A stretch of DNA of 64,000 nucleotides. It comes from Nemesobacter sp965204665. Its GTDB lineage: Bacteria; Desulfobacterota_D; UBA1144; Nemesobacterales; Nemesobacteraceae. The position numbers and the translations under genes are program-made. Location: the NCBI GenBank assembly GCA_965204665.1, contig OZ242002.1, forward strand, positions 248,001 to 312,000. The letters are read 5' to 3'. A model generated the notes under the pieces. The model did no database searches. It was not told the DNA's origin and was given only the letters and a program-made list of their open reading frames with translations. Shown in pieces: positions 16,609-25,125 of this stretch (within the stretch, counting starts at the first letter, position 1; each line of letters opens with the position of its first letter).

Positions 16609-17910
16609 ATGAAGTTACGTAATTTTTTAATGATGTTGTTTCTGCTCGGCGGAGCGGTTTTCTTTGCCGCCTGTGAAGGAGATATGGGTCCGGCGGGACC
16701 GGCAGGGAAAGACGGGGCGAAAGGAGATAAGGGGGATAAGGGAGATAAAGGAGACTCGGGAACACCGGGAGCGGCGGGCCCGCAGGGAGATCAGGGAAAG
16801 TCCTTCGGTGACCCCAGATGCGACGTGAGCAACGGTATAAATGCGCTGCCCGGTGTCTCCGATGATATCACGGGGACTGCAGATGACGATGTCATATGCG
16901 GAAATCAGTACAAAAACACGATTAATGCCGGAGACGGCGATGATACTGTTTACGCCGGTGCCGGAAACGACACGATATCCGGCGGCACCGGCACGGATAC
17001 GATATACGGTGAAGACGGAGACGACAAAGTCGATGCTCAGGTTGGAGGCAGCATAGGCACGGAAACTACCGACGACGTCATCTATGGTGGAGACGGAGTT
17101 GATACACTCTGGGGCAACGCCGGCGCCAACACCATCCATGGCGGAGACGGAGTTGATTACATAAAAGGAGTAGCCGGCGATGATACGCTCAACGGCGATG
17201 CGGGACGGGACGCACTTGATGGCGGCGAAGGCAATGATACGCTCAACGGTGGAGATGGGATGGATGTTTTCTATCTGACTGAACCGGGCAATGACAGCTT
17301 TAACGGCGGCGCCCCGGCAGGGACTGCTCTCAGTAATAGTCAAGATGCTGATACTCTGGTCTTAGGTAGTATTGCTAATCCAAATCAGGTAATACCGCCA
17401 TTGAAGAGTGGCCCGGGAATCGTATGGTTCCCGTCGGGGACAGCTATAACCTTTGATCTTGCCACGGGGTCTTTTGACGGCACTGCTCATGGTTGGGGAA
17501 TGGCTACATTCAAAGGTATTGAGAACTTTAACAGCGGAAACGGCGCTGATACTATCAGCGGAGATGCCCTGGGAAATTATCTTAACGGGGGACAGGGAAA
17601 CGATACTATTGACGGAAGAGCCGGTAATGATTACCTCATAGGAAGAGACGGCAATGATACTCTTACAGGTGGTGCCGGTGCCGACACCTTTGCAATCGGA
17701 TACTCGAAGAGAAGCGCCAAGGATACTATTGCGGACTTCAACGCATCGGAGAACGATATAGTTCGATTCAATGGCTTTCCGAAAGGGTCTACGTTAACAG
17801 GGTCGGGGCGCACGCTCACTGTAGGATCAGACGATTTATTTGATGTGCAGGATGACGCCACGGCAAAAGCAATCCGTGAGACACCGGCCCTATATGAATT
17901 CGTAGACTGA
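16609..17910 (+). CDS. Collagen-like / RTX-repeat surface lipoprotein (copy 2)
   Basis: 433 aa. Signal peptide with FFAAC lipobox (Cys22). Thirteen Gly-X-Y triplets (GPA GPA GKD GAK GDK ...) are followed by the conserved two-Cys block (DPRCDVSNG ... DDDVICGNQ). About ten glycine/aspartate RTX-type repeats (for example GGDGVDTLWGNAG) follow, then a C-terminal RTX domain (GADTFAIGY ... DTIADFNASENDIVRF) ending YEFVD. The first 40 residues are nearly identical to the other copies, while the repeat region differs in number and order. A GGAGG site lies 10 nt before the ATG. It is the only intact gene in the mobile unit. Confidence 0.82.
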   Translation: MKLRNFLMMLFLLGGAVFFAACEGDMGPAGPAGKDGAKGDKGDKGDKGDSGTPGAAGPQGDQGKSFGDPRCDVSNGINALPGVSDDITGTADDDVICGNQYKNTINAGDGDDTVYAGAGNDTISGGTGTDTIYGEDGDDKVDAQVGGSIGTETTDDVIYGGDGVDTLWGNAGANTIHGGDGVDYIKGVAGDDTLNGDAGRDALDGGEGNDTLNGGDGMDVFYLTEPGNDSFNGGAPAGTALSNSQDADTLVLGSIANPNQVIPPLKSGPGIVWFPSGTAITFDLATGSFDGTAHGWGMATFKGIENFNSGNGADTISGDALGNYLNGGQGNDTIDGRAGNDYLIGRDGNDTLTGGAGADTFAIGYSKRSAKDTIADFNASENDIVRFNGFPKGSTLTGSGRTLTVGSDDLFDVQDDATAKAIRETPALYEFVD

Positions 17911-18202
17911 GTTCGGGGGGAAGACGGAAATAACACACTGGTCGTTTCGCAAAAAATGGATAGCGATGACCTTACCCTATTTCAGATTGTCAGTCCCTTT
18001 GATTTCAGGTTCCGAACAGGGGTCCCCACTCTTTCCCTTTTTGACGAATAAGACCGACAAGAGACCAGCAGGAATGGGCATAGATGCGAGTTAAGTACCT
18101 CCCGCAGTACCGATACCGGAAAGAAACAGACTATAAACACGATTAGTAGTTTTTTCGTAAAGATTATTCTACCACATTCTTAATACCGAGGTGGAATACA
18201 CA

Positions 18203-18570
18203 ATGAACCGATGCCGATACAAACCGGCACTTGACCGCGGACAGACACTGCTTCTGCACGAGAGAGTGGAAGACTATGCGGGAGAGAACCACCGGGTTCG
18301 GGCGCTTGACACCTATGTCGACACCCTTGATCTGACTTCTCCGGGATTCAAGCATGCCGAGACCGGCACTATAGCGGGGCAGCCTCCCTGTAATATGCAG
18401 GCGATGCTGAAGCTTTATTTTTACGGATATCAGCATGTTATACGCAGAAGCCGCAAACTCGAAGCGGAAACCGGAAGGAATCTTGAAGTGATATGACTGG
18501 TGCAGGGGATGCGGCCGTCCTAAAGGAGCATTGCTGATTTCCTCAAGAATCATGTAGCGCAACTGAGACT
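18203..18570 (+). pseudogene. IS1182-family transposase, N-terminal remnant
   Basis: NRCRYKPALDRGQTLLL, HRVRALDTYVDTLDL and LKLYFYGYQHVIRRSRKLE are the hallmark N-terminus of IS1182 transposases (normally about 450-500 aa). After EAETGRNLEVI a TGA appears. The next frame continues with the family sequence LVQGMRPS-SIADFLKNH, interrupted by further stops. The gene is therefore frameshifted and truncated. A GAGGTGG site precedes the ATG at 18203. The preceding 17911-18190 has no recognisable gene. Confidence 0.75.
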
Positions 18571-18644
18571 GTGAGAGTATTGAGAGGAAGACCGTTAAAG
18601 AATAAATCGACTGTCAGGAATGCATCTATAGAATATCTTCACAG
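18560..18644 (+). repeat. Dispersed repeat shared with 54481-54548 / 54753-54767
   Basis: 68 bp (18560-18627) match 54481-54548 with about six mismatches. The next shared 15 bp, AGAATATCTTCACAG (18630-18644), appear at 54753-54767, about 200 bp further along in that copy. The copy here therefore lacks an internal segment, or the other gained one. No function is known. Confidence 0.6.
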
Positions 18645-18680
18645 AGTATCAAAAGCGTTATTGTAGGCATGTACGTCACC

Positions 18681-18706
18681 CATTGACCGAACGCTTACAA
18701 TCAAAT
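18681..18706 (-). repeat. Right end: terminal inverted repeat plus target duplication
   Basis: CATTGACCGAACGCTTAC (18681-18698) is the complement of an IS66-type GTAAGCG end. It is followed directly by AATCAAAT (18699-18706), the same 8 bp as left of the unit. Confidence 0.75.
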
Positions 18707-18765
18707 AACAGCGCCCATCAAACCCCGATTTATCTTTATCGCCCATTCAACAGCCAGGACATCTC

Positions 18766-19410
18766 CTACCGGGAAAGAAGTGCGCTTACTTTCTCGCGGT
18801 GGCACTTGTATGTCTGATTTTCAGGTTCACTCTCACAAAGAGCCTCAGCCACCTTCATAGCATCTTCGTATAACCCCTGCTCTATATAGAGATTAAGCAT
18901 GGCTTCTGTTTCAAAAACCCCCGCCCGCGGTCTGTCCTGCTTCAAGAATTCCTGAGTAGCGGTAGGTTTGCTCTCCCGAGTCTGAAAAACAGGAGGCGCT
19001 GGCGGAGAAGTAGAACCCTCAACTGCGGAAAATGCTACTCGAAATGCCTTGCCTTTTTCCCCTGAGTTTCTATAAATATCCGAGAGGATGGCCGCAGCTT
19101 CCCTGTTCTGCCGGTCAATCTCGAGAGCCTTCTCAATTTCCTCTTTTGCAAGAACCGTCTTGCAGGACATAAGATGTGCTCTGGCAAGAATGACCCTCGC
19201 CCTACTGCTGTCTCCTTTCTTTTCGATGAATTCCTTCACCCTGCGCCTAGCGACGGTTATTTTTCCGAGAGCGAGAAAAACTTCTGCAAGTGCAAGAAGC
19301 GAATCGGCGTCAGAGAAAGTTTCAGAACTATATTCATACTGCTCTCTGAGGTCGTTAAGTTTGTTCTCACTCATGGTTCTGAGTGTGTCAAAAGATATTT
19401 TCGACGACAT
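18766..19410 (-). CDS. TPR-containing protein of unknown function
   Basis: 214 aa, no signal peptide. Helical repeat pairs (SLLALAEVFLALGKITVARRRV; ARVILARAHLMSCKTVLAKEEIEKALEID; EAAAILSDIYRNSGEKGKA) have the small/large residue spacing of tetratricopeptide repeats. A Pro/Thr linker (about 135-160) leads to a last repeat (MLNLYIEQGLYEDAMKVAEAL). Probably a cytoplasmic protein-interaction scaffold. It follows murJ by 20 bp and is likely in the same transcript. Confidence 0.65.
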   Translation of the reverse strand: MSSKISFDTLRTMSENKLNDLREQYEYSSETFSDADSLLALAEVFLALGKITVARRRVKEFIEKKGDSSRARVILARAHLMSCKTVLAKEEIEKALEIDRQNREAAAILSDIYRNSGEKGKAFRVAFSAVEGSTSPPAPPVFQTRESKPTATQEFLKQDRPRAGVFETEAMLNLYIEQGLYEDAMKVAEALCESEPENQTYKCHREKVSALLSR

Positions 19411-19430
19411 TGAAACACCCGGCCTCAGTG

Positions 19431-20990
19431 TTATCTCTTTCCAGCAAATAGGAACATATTCACTTCATCTACCGCCAGAATTCTAGCAAGTAGGAAATAA
19501 ACGGCAACACCAACCGCCACAGCAGACCCTGCGACAAAAGTCTTTTCCATGGAAAACCCGGTCGCACTCCATGCGGAAAAACCGGCGACCACGTATGCGG
19601 CAAATCCGGTGACTACTGATGCCACAGAAATTTTCAGCAGAAACACAAAAATCTTACGGGAGAGAATCCCCCCAAGACGACTGTTTAGAAAAACCACCAG
19701 CGCCGCAAAATTGATGACTGAAGAAATCGAGCTTGCCAGCGCAAGGCCAAAATGGTCAAGCGAAAACACAAAACCCAGAACGAATCCGCACGCCGCGTTC
19801 ACGAGTAAACAGACAAATGCTACCCTGACCGGCGTTTTCGTATCCTGTAAAGCAAAAAACGCCGGGACCGTCATCCGTATTCCGCCCACGGCGAAAAGTC
19901 CGAATCCGTAACCCAGAACAGCCATGGAAGTGTTGGTCACCGCCACGTAATCAAATTCGCCATGCTGATAAAGAAGATTGCATATAGGCTCCCGCAGAGC
20001 AATTATCCCCGCCATTGCGGGCATCACTATAAAAAGCATGCGGCGAAAAGACCTGAGATATTCCGAGGTGAATCCTGAGTAATCCTCTCTGGCCGCATGC
20101 GCCGATAGCGACGGAAGAACTACAGTAGCAAGAGAAACGGCAATCACTCCCAGGGGAAACTCTATAATTCTCTCTGCGAAATAAAGATATGAAACAGTCC
20201 CCTCAGACATAAAAGAGGCATACTGCGTGTTCACCAGAATGTTGAGATTGTATACGGCGATTCCGAAGACCTGCGGGAGCATAAGCATGCCGAGGTTTCT
20301 CACTGCAGGATGATTCAGTTTTTTTGCAAAACCGAACATGAAATTGTTTTTCTTCAGGTAAAACAGATGAAGCGCAAACTGCACCACGCCTCCAAGCAGC
20401 ACCCCGATACACAGTGAAATGACAGGAATATCAAGTCTCTTATAGAGAATAAGAGCACTTGCTATTATGCACATGTTGAAAAGAACCGGAGAGAAAGCCG
20501 GAGCAAAGAAATGCTTAGTAGAGTTAAGAACCCCCATTCCGAGCGCCGTGAGCGATATAAACAGCACATAGGGAAAAACAAGTTTGTTGAGATAAACGGC
20601 GAGATCAAAAGTTCTCTGGTCAAAACCGTAGGCGAACATTTTCACAAGCCAAGGTGAAAAAACAATTCCAAGCGTCACCACAGCCAGAAGAAGAATCAAA
20701 AGTGCGGTGAACACGGAATTCAGGGCTCGTTTGGACTCACCCATGTCTCCTGATTCGAGATATCTGGAAAATACCGGAACAAAAACCACGGCCAGGGACC
20801 CTTCGGCAAAAAGACGGCGAAGTAAATTCGGGATGCGGAACGCCACGTAAAACGCGTCTGTCTGAAAACCGGCACCGAAAAGGGCAGCCACCAGAACATC
20901 TCTGACATATCCGGCGATTCTGCTAAAAAAGGTGAGAACGCCTACAAGTCCCCATTTTTCACCGCTCTCTCTATCCGTCGGAGTTCCCAT
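19431..20990 (-). CDS. murJ: Lipid II flippase MurJ
   Basis: 519 aa integral membrane protein of the MOP superfamily with about 14 hydrophobic segments. It flips lipid II across the inner membrane for peptidoglycan synthesis. The N-terminal segment TFFSRIAGYVRDVLVAALFG...DAFYVAFRIPNLLRRLFAEGSL is diagnostic for MurJ. The position is apt, next to the dcw cluster but on the opposite strand. The ATG lies 3 bp after the stop of the DUF4911-like gene. Confidence 0.93.
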   Translation of the reverse strand: MGTPTDRESGEKWGLVGVLTFFSRIAGYVRDVLVAALFGAGFQTDAFYVAFRIPNLLRRLFAEGSLAVVFVPVFSRYLESGDMGESKRALNSVFTALLILLLAVVTLGIVFSPWLVKMFAYGFDQRTFDLAVYLNKLVFPYVLFISLTALGMGVLNSTKHFFAPAFSPVLFNMCIIASALILYKRLDIPVISLCIGVLLGGVVQFALHLFYLKKNNFMFGFAKKLNHPAVRNLGMLMLPQVFGIAVYNLNILVNTQYASFMSEGTVSYLYFAERIIEFPLGVIAVSLATVVLPSLSAHAAREDYSGFTSEYLRSFRRMLFIVMPAMAGIIALREPICNLLYQHGEFDYVAVTNTSMAVLGYGFGLFAVGGIRMTVPAFFALQDTKTPVRVAFVCLLVNAACGFVLGFVFSLDHFGLALASSISSVINFAALVVFLNSRLGGILSRKIFVFLLKISVASVVTGFAAYVVAGFSAWSATGFSMEKTFVAGSAVAVGVAVYFLLARILAVDEVNMFLFAGKR

Positions 20991-20993
20991 CGG

Positions 20994-21224
20994 TTAACCG
21001 TCGCCGCCCTGCGGGAGGTCCGTAAATTCAAAATCTATCTCGTCTCTCAGCGCCTCAAGAACCTGGCGCGTTTCTGTAACCAGTTCCGGTGTGGTAATCA
21101 CTTTCACTATCATTTTTTCCGGCACTTCGGTTCTCACCCACATCAGGTGTCCATATGTGCCAAGAACGGCCTGAAGAAGAACATTAGAACTCTTGTCAGC
21201 AAGTTTCAGGAAAAAAACCGACAT
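20994..21224 (-). CDS. DUF4911-like small protein
   Basis: About 76 aa from the ATG at 21224, chosen because GGAGGAGAG lies just upstream; the longer frame to 21350 has no support. A compact alpha/beta pattern (YGHLMWVRTEVPEKMIVKVITTPE ... VLEALRDEIDFEFTDL) resembles DUF4911, a short domain of unknown function. First gene of the unit with murJ and the TPR protein. A TATAAT-like -10 box (minus strand, 21273-21278) lies upstream. Confidence 0.55.
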   Translation of the reverse strand: MSVFFLKLADKSSNVLLQAVLGTYGHLMWVRTEVPEKMIVKVITTPELVTETRQVLEALRDEIDFEFTDLPQGGDG

Positions 21225-21417
21225 ACTCTCCTCCGGACCGGATATGTGGAACCTCCAACTTCGCGGTTTTAAATTATATACTAAATAAGCGTACAAATGG
21301 AATGATCTACCCAACGGATAGTGCCTAGTTCCCGACCTCTCCCGACACATAAAAATAACCGCAGGGCCGACCCTCGACGATTTGCTGAAGGAAAAGACTA
21401 ACTATTCCAAAATGTTC

Positions 21418-21492
21418 TTGACATTCTTTCAGTATTTTTATAACATGAAATGGCGGAGAAACTACATAATATGGCATGAAATGGCAGGAAAC
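21418..21492 (+). promoter_or_regulatory. dcw-cluster promoter with putative MraZ operator repeats
   Basis: TTGACA (21418-21423), 17-nt spacer, TAACAT (21441-21446). Overlapping and downstream are direct repeats CATGAAATGGC at 21444-21454 and 21475-21485. TGGC cores sit at 21451, 21472 and 21482, about one or two helical turns apart. Known MraZ sites are TGG-core direct repeats at 10-bp periodicity just upstream of mraZ, so autorepression by MraZ is the natural reading. Confidence 0.65.
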
Positions 21493-21499
21493 AGTTTAG

Positions 21500-21946
21500 A
21501 TGTTCAGAGGAAGGCATGAACACACAATGACCAAGGCCGGGAGGGTCAGTATCCCATCCAGGTTCCGGGAAGTCTGCAGAAATAAATATTCTGATGAGTC
21601 CTTTGTGGTCACCAATTTCGATAAATACCTGATCGCATACCCACTCAAAGAGTGGAATATCCTGGAGGAAAAACTCTCCAAGATATCAATGACTGACACA
21701 AAAGCCGTTTCTTTCGTACGCTATTTCATGGGAAACGCGGTTGACTGCCGAGTAGACAACCAGGGAAGGATTCTGATTCCCCAGTCCCTTCGTACGTATG
21801 CGGGCATTGAAAACGATGTGGTGCTCATAGGAATGGGGGACAAAGTGGAAATATGGGCAAAACAGAAGTGTGAACATGAAAGCGGAGTTGCGAAATTCGA
21901 GACATTCAATCAAAGCAGCGATACACTTGCGGAATATGGACTCTGA
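21500..21946 (+). CDS. mraZ: Transcriptional regulator MraZ
   Basis: 148 aa, the usual length. AbrB-like DNA-binding double-fold: FRGRHEHTMTKAGRVSIPSRFRE in the first half, and the second-half repeat DCRVDNQGRILIPQSLR. First gene of the division and cell wall (dcw) cluster. In other bacteria it binds its own promoter and modulates the cluster. The ATG at 21500 follows a weak AGGAAA site. Confidence 0.93.
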   Translation: MFRGRHEHTMTKAGRVSIPSRFREVCRNKYSDESFVVTNFDKYLIAYPLKEWNILEEKLSKISMTDTKAVSFVRYFMGNAVDCRVDNQGRILIPQSLRTYAGIENDVVLIGMGDKVEIWAKQKCEHESGVAKFETFNQSSDTLAEYGL

Positions 21947-22914
21947 CAAAAGCGACGGTCGCGGAACAACCGTGACGGAACAGCCGTATCACATGACAGT
22001 AATGCCGGAAGAAGTGGCGCGTTATCTTGACCCGCCGGCCGGAGCCGTGGTAATTGACGCCACCGCAGGACTAGGCGGACATTCCGAGCACCTGTTGCGA
22101 ACATATCCTTCCATATCGAGGATTATAGCAATGGATGTGGACTGCGACGCTCTGCGTTTCGCGGAAGACAGGCTTTCGCGAAACAAGGAAAAGATGACTT
22201 TCGTGAACGAAAATTTCGTATATGTAAAAGAAACCGTCCGCTCAATGGGAATAAAATACGTGGACGGCGTGGTCGCGGACTTAGGAATCTCGTCCTATCA
22301 GCTTGAGCAAAGCGGCAGAGGGTTCAGTTTCCGAAAGAGTGAATTTCTTGACATGAGAATGGACCCGAACCTTCACCTCCGCGCCTATGATTTAGTAAAC
22401 GAAATGAAAAGCGGAGAACTTGAGCATATTCTGAAAAATTACGGGGAAGAAAAGTTCGCACGTAGAATCTCGAATTCAATAGTAAAAAACAGACAAAAAT
22501 AAGGATATAGAAACCTCTTCCGAGTTGGCATCCATAGTGTATGAGTCAATCCCGAAGAAATTTCATCCGAAAAAGAGACACCCTGCGACAAAAACTTTCC
22601 AGGCGCTTCGTATCTCAATCAACAACGAACTCGACAATCTGACGAAATTCATTGAGCAAAGCGTGAGCATACTGAAGAAAGGAGCGAGGCTCGCAATAAT
22701 TTCCTTTCATTCACTCGAAGACAGGATAGTAAAAAATATGTTCAGAAAGTTTGATTCGCCCTGTATATGCCCCACAGACCTGCCGGTGTGCTCATGCGGA
22801 AAAACTCCGCTGGTAAAAATCGTGAAGCGTTCGGCCATGAGACCGGGAAAAAATGAAGTGTCGAAAAATCCAAGAGCGAGAAGCGCAAGAATGAGAGTAG
22901 TGGAAGGTGTATAG
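21936..22914 (+). CDS. rsmH: 16S rRNA m4C1402 methyltransferase RsmH, apparent frameshift
   Basis: Family sequence is present throughout but in two frames. The first (to 22502) has HMTVMPEEVARYL, the SAM motif DATAGLGGHSEHLL, DLGISSYQL and RMDP. It stops after NSIVKNRQK. The family continues as DIETSSELASIVYESIPKK...HPATKTFQALRI...FHSLEDRIVK in a frame shifted by one base. Removing one A from the A5 run near 22495-22499 restores one gene of about 325 aa. The start at 21936 overlaps mraZ. This is either a real slippage-prone or inactivated gene or an assembly error. Confidence 0.85.
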
Positions 22915-22948
22915 GAAAAGAACTGCAGAGGCAACCGGAAGGAACACG

Positions 22949-23245
22949 ATGAAGGGAAAACTTTCGCTGTGCAATGTGTTGATTATAGTGCTCGCGTTCC
23001 TTACTGCCCTATCTTTTATCAGCATCAAGGTGGAACACACAAGGACCGGATATGAGCTATCAACAAACAGGCAGTCTCAAAAAGAGCTTGTAAATCAGGG
23101 GAAGTTACTCTACTACGAGCTTTTGGAACTCAAGTCCCCCGAACGTCTCGTTCCTGCAGCGGAACAGATGGGTTTCCGGTTCGCTACCAACAAGGACATA
23201 GTCTTCATTGAAGAGGTAATGGTTGCATCAGGTAAAACGGAATGA
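22949..23245 (+). CDS. ftsL: Cell division protein FtsL
   Basis: About 98 aa from the ATG at 22949, which follows GGAAGGA; a GTG at 22907 in frame would add 14 residues. Bitopic layout: short basic N-terminus, one transmembrane helix (CNVLIIVLAFLTALSFISI), then a periplasmic leucine-zipper-like coil (ELVNQGKLLYYELLELKSPERL). It is recognised mainly by its place between rsmH and ftsI. It acts with FtsB and FtsQ to activate septal synthesis. Confidence 0.75.
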   Translation: MKGKLSLCNVLIIVLAFLTALSFISIKVEHTRTGYELSTNRQSQKELVNQGKLLYYELLELKSPERLVPAAEQMGFRFATNKDIVFIEEVMVASGKTE

Positions 23246-25125
23246 CGAAATCGGGCAATGGAAAGTGGAAATTTTATTTCACTACCGGATTCATAGTTCT
23301 GCTCTTCATGGCCATGGGGCACAGGTGTCTTGAACTCCAGATATTAGAAAGAGAACGATTTTCCCGTGGAGCGAAAAGCCAACACAGCAGAGTCTATAAA
23401 ATTCCTCCTGTAAGAGGTGCGCTTTACGACCGAAACAAAAAGCCTCTAGCCACCAGCGTCTCCGCTACCTCCGTATATCTTAATCCCAGAAAGGTAAAAG
23501 ACCCTGCGCATCTTGCGCGCGCCCTTTCTGAACCGCTGAATATCTCCGCCAGGAAAGTGGTCGCGCACGCGACATCGGAAAAATCCTTTGTCTGGATAAA
23601 AAGAGGAGTGGACAACAAAACCGCTCAAAAAATAAAAGACCTTGACCTTGCCGGAATAGGTTTTCTTGAAGAACCAAGAAGAATTTACCCAAACGGCGCC
23701 CTGCTGGGCCAAGTCATCGGATTTACAAATATCGACCTTAAAGGAATTGAAGGTATTGAATACGCCTTTGAGAGATTTCTGGCTGGAAAACCTACGGCTA
23801 GAAGAATAAAAAGAGACGGAAGGGGAAATCCCATATCAGACGGCGGAGTCAGCGAAACCGAGCAGTCGACAAAGGGAAACGACATAGTGCTTACCGTCGA
23901 TTCCACCATTCAGCACATAACAGAAGCCGAACTTGAAAAAGGTATAAAGGAGATGAGCGCAGACAGAGGAATGGCCGTACTGATGAATCCACACACCGGT
24001 GAAATACTCGCAATGGCGTCCTATCCGCGGTTTGACCCCAACAGATTCAGCGAGTTCTCCTCGGAAACAAAAAAGAACCTTCCGATATGGCTCTCATTCG
24101 AACCTGGTTCAACTCTCAAGGTTTTTTTAGCCGCAGCACTGCTTGAAGAAAACGCCGCGGATGAAGACACTGAATATGACTGTGAAAATGGAAAGAAAAA
24201 AATAGGTTCCAATACCATAAATGATGTACACGGTCACGGAATTCTGACAGTTTCCGAAGCGATAAAATACTCAAGCAACATATGCGCCGCGAAGATGGGA
24301 GAAACACTCGGTAAAGAAAAACTCCACAGGTCTCTTAGAAATTTCGGCTTCGGGGAGAAAAACGGCGTGGACCTCCCCGGAGAAGCAAGAGGAAAAATAC
24401 AGAATCTCAGAAACTGGGGCGACATAGAACTTGCTACTATATCCTTCGGACAAGGCATATCGGTAACCGCAATCCAACTTGCGACAGCGCTTTCAAGTAT
24501 AGCAAACGGCGGATACATGATGAAGCCCTACATAGTGAAAAGAATAATTTCTCCTGAAGGAAAAAACATTATGGAGAAGACTCCGGAAATGCTGAAAAAG
24601 ATCATTTCTTACGACACAGCACTCAAAGTTACGAGAATTCTTGAACAAGTAGTGCAAAGAGGAGGCACCGGGACGAAAGCGGCGGTCGAAGGATACAGAG
24701 TCGCGGGAAAAACCGGTACCGCACAAACAGTGAATCCGAAAACCGGAACTTACTATAAAGATAAATACATATCGTCCTTCATAGGATTTGCTCCGGCCGA
24801 TGACCCCAACTTAGTCCTTGCGGTTGTAGTTGACAACCCGAGAAAACAGAGTTACGGAGGTGCGGTCGCCGCTCCTATATTCAGATCAATAATCGAAAGG
24901 GTGCTGTTTTACATGCGCGTACCCCCGAACCCGGAACTGCTTGAGGAAAAAGTGATGCCGAACATGGCAAATAAAAGCGCAAGAGATGTAATAAGATGGG
25001 CTGAGAAAGAAAAAGTCTCCGTCAAACTTATAGGAAACGGTTACGTAGTAAGTCAACACCCCTCGTCCGGAGAAAAAATAGAGAGAGGGACTGACTGTAC
25101 CTTTACGCTTAAACAGAACATATGA
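23242..25125 (+). CDS. ftsI: Septal peptidoglycan transpeptidase FtsI (class B PBP with PASTA-like tail)
   Basis: 627 aa. N-terminal membrane anchor (about 10-28), PBP dimerisation domain (RGALYDRNKKPLATS), then the transpeptidase domain with SxxK in EPGSTLKVF (about 290), SxN in YSSNICAAK (about 343) and KTG in AGKTGTAQ (about 488). The last 65 residues (MPNMANKSARDVIRWAEKEK ... QHPSSGEKIERGT) look like one PASTA domain, a feature of SpoVD/PBP2x-type proteins. ATGA overlap with ftsL. Confidence 0.93.
   Translation: MTKSGNGKWKFYFTTGFIVLLFMAMGHRCLELQILERERFSRGAKSQHSRVYKIPPVRGALYDRNKKPLATSVSATSVYLNPRKVKDPAHLARALSEPLNISARKVVAHATSEKSFVWIKRGVDNKTAQKIKDLDLAGIGFLEEPRRIYPNGALLGQVIGFTNIDLKGIEGIEYAFERFLAGKPTARRIKRDGRGNPISDGGVSETEQSTKGNDIVLTVDSTIQHITEAELEKGIKEMSADRGMAVLMNPHTGEILAMASYPRFDPNRFSEFSSETKKNLPIWLSFEPGSTLKVFLAAALLEENAADEDTEYDCENGKKKIGSNTINDVHGHGILTVSEAIKYSSNICAAKMGETLGKEKLHRSLRNFGFGEKNGVDLPGEARGKIQNLRNWGDIELATISFGQGISVTAIQLATALSSIANGGYMMKPYIVKRIISPEGKNIMEKTPEMLKKIISYDTALKVTRILEQVVQRGGTGTKAAVEGYRVAGKTGTAQTVNPKTGTYYKDKYISSFIGFAPADDPNLVLAVVVDNPRKQSYGGAVAAPIFRSIIERVLFYMRVPPNPELLEEKVMPNMANKSARDVIRWAEKEKVSVKLIGNGYVVSQHPSSGEKIERGTDCTFTLKQNI

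Larger units (their letters stand above)
16073..18698. mobile_element. Transposon-like unit with IS66-type ends carrying a collagen/RTX lipoprotein gene
   Basis: The unit begins GTAACCGTTCGGTCAAGG and ends, on the opposite strand, GTAAGCGTTCGGTCAATG (16 of 18 identical, inward facing). It is flanked by a perfect 8-bp duplication AATCAAAT (16065-16072 and 18699-18706). GTAAGCG ends and 8-bp duplications are known features of IS66-family elements. No IS66 TnpA/B/C gene is present. Inside are a DruA-like (DUF4338) remnant, the poly-G promoter and full collagen/RTX gene, and an IS1182 transposase remnant. It is thus a non-autonomous or decayed unit of 2.6 kb whose only intact gene is the surface lipoprotein. 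Confidence 0.75.

Noticed and set aside
17911..18190. Possible small gene or RNA between the RTX gene and the IS1182 relic
   Set aside because: No start with ribosome site, no hairpin with T run and no recognisable RNA signature was found.
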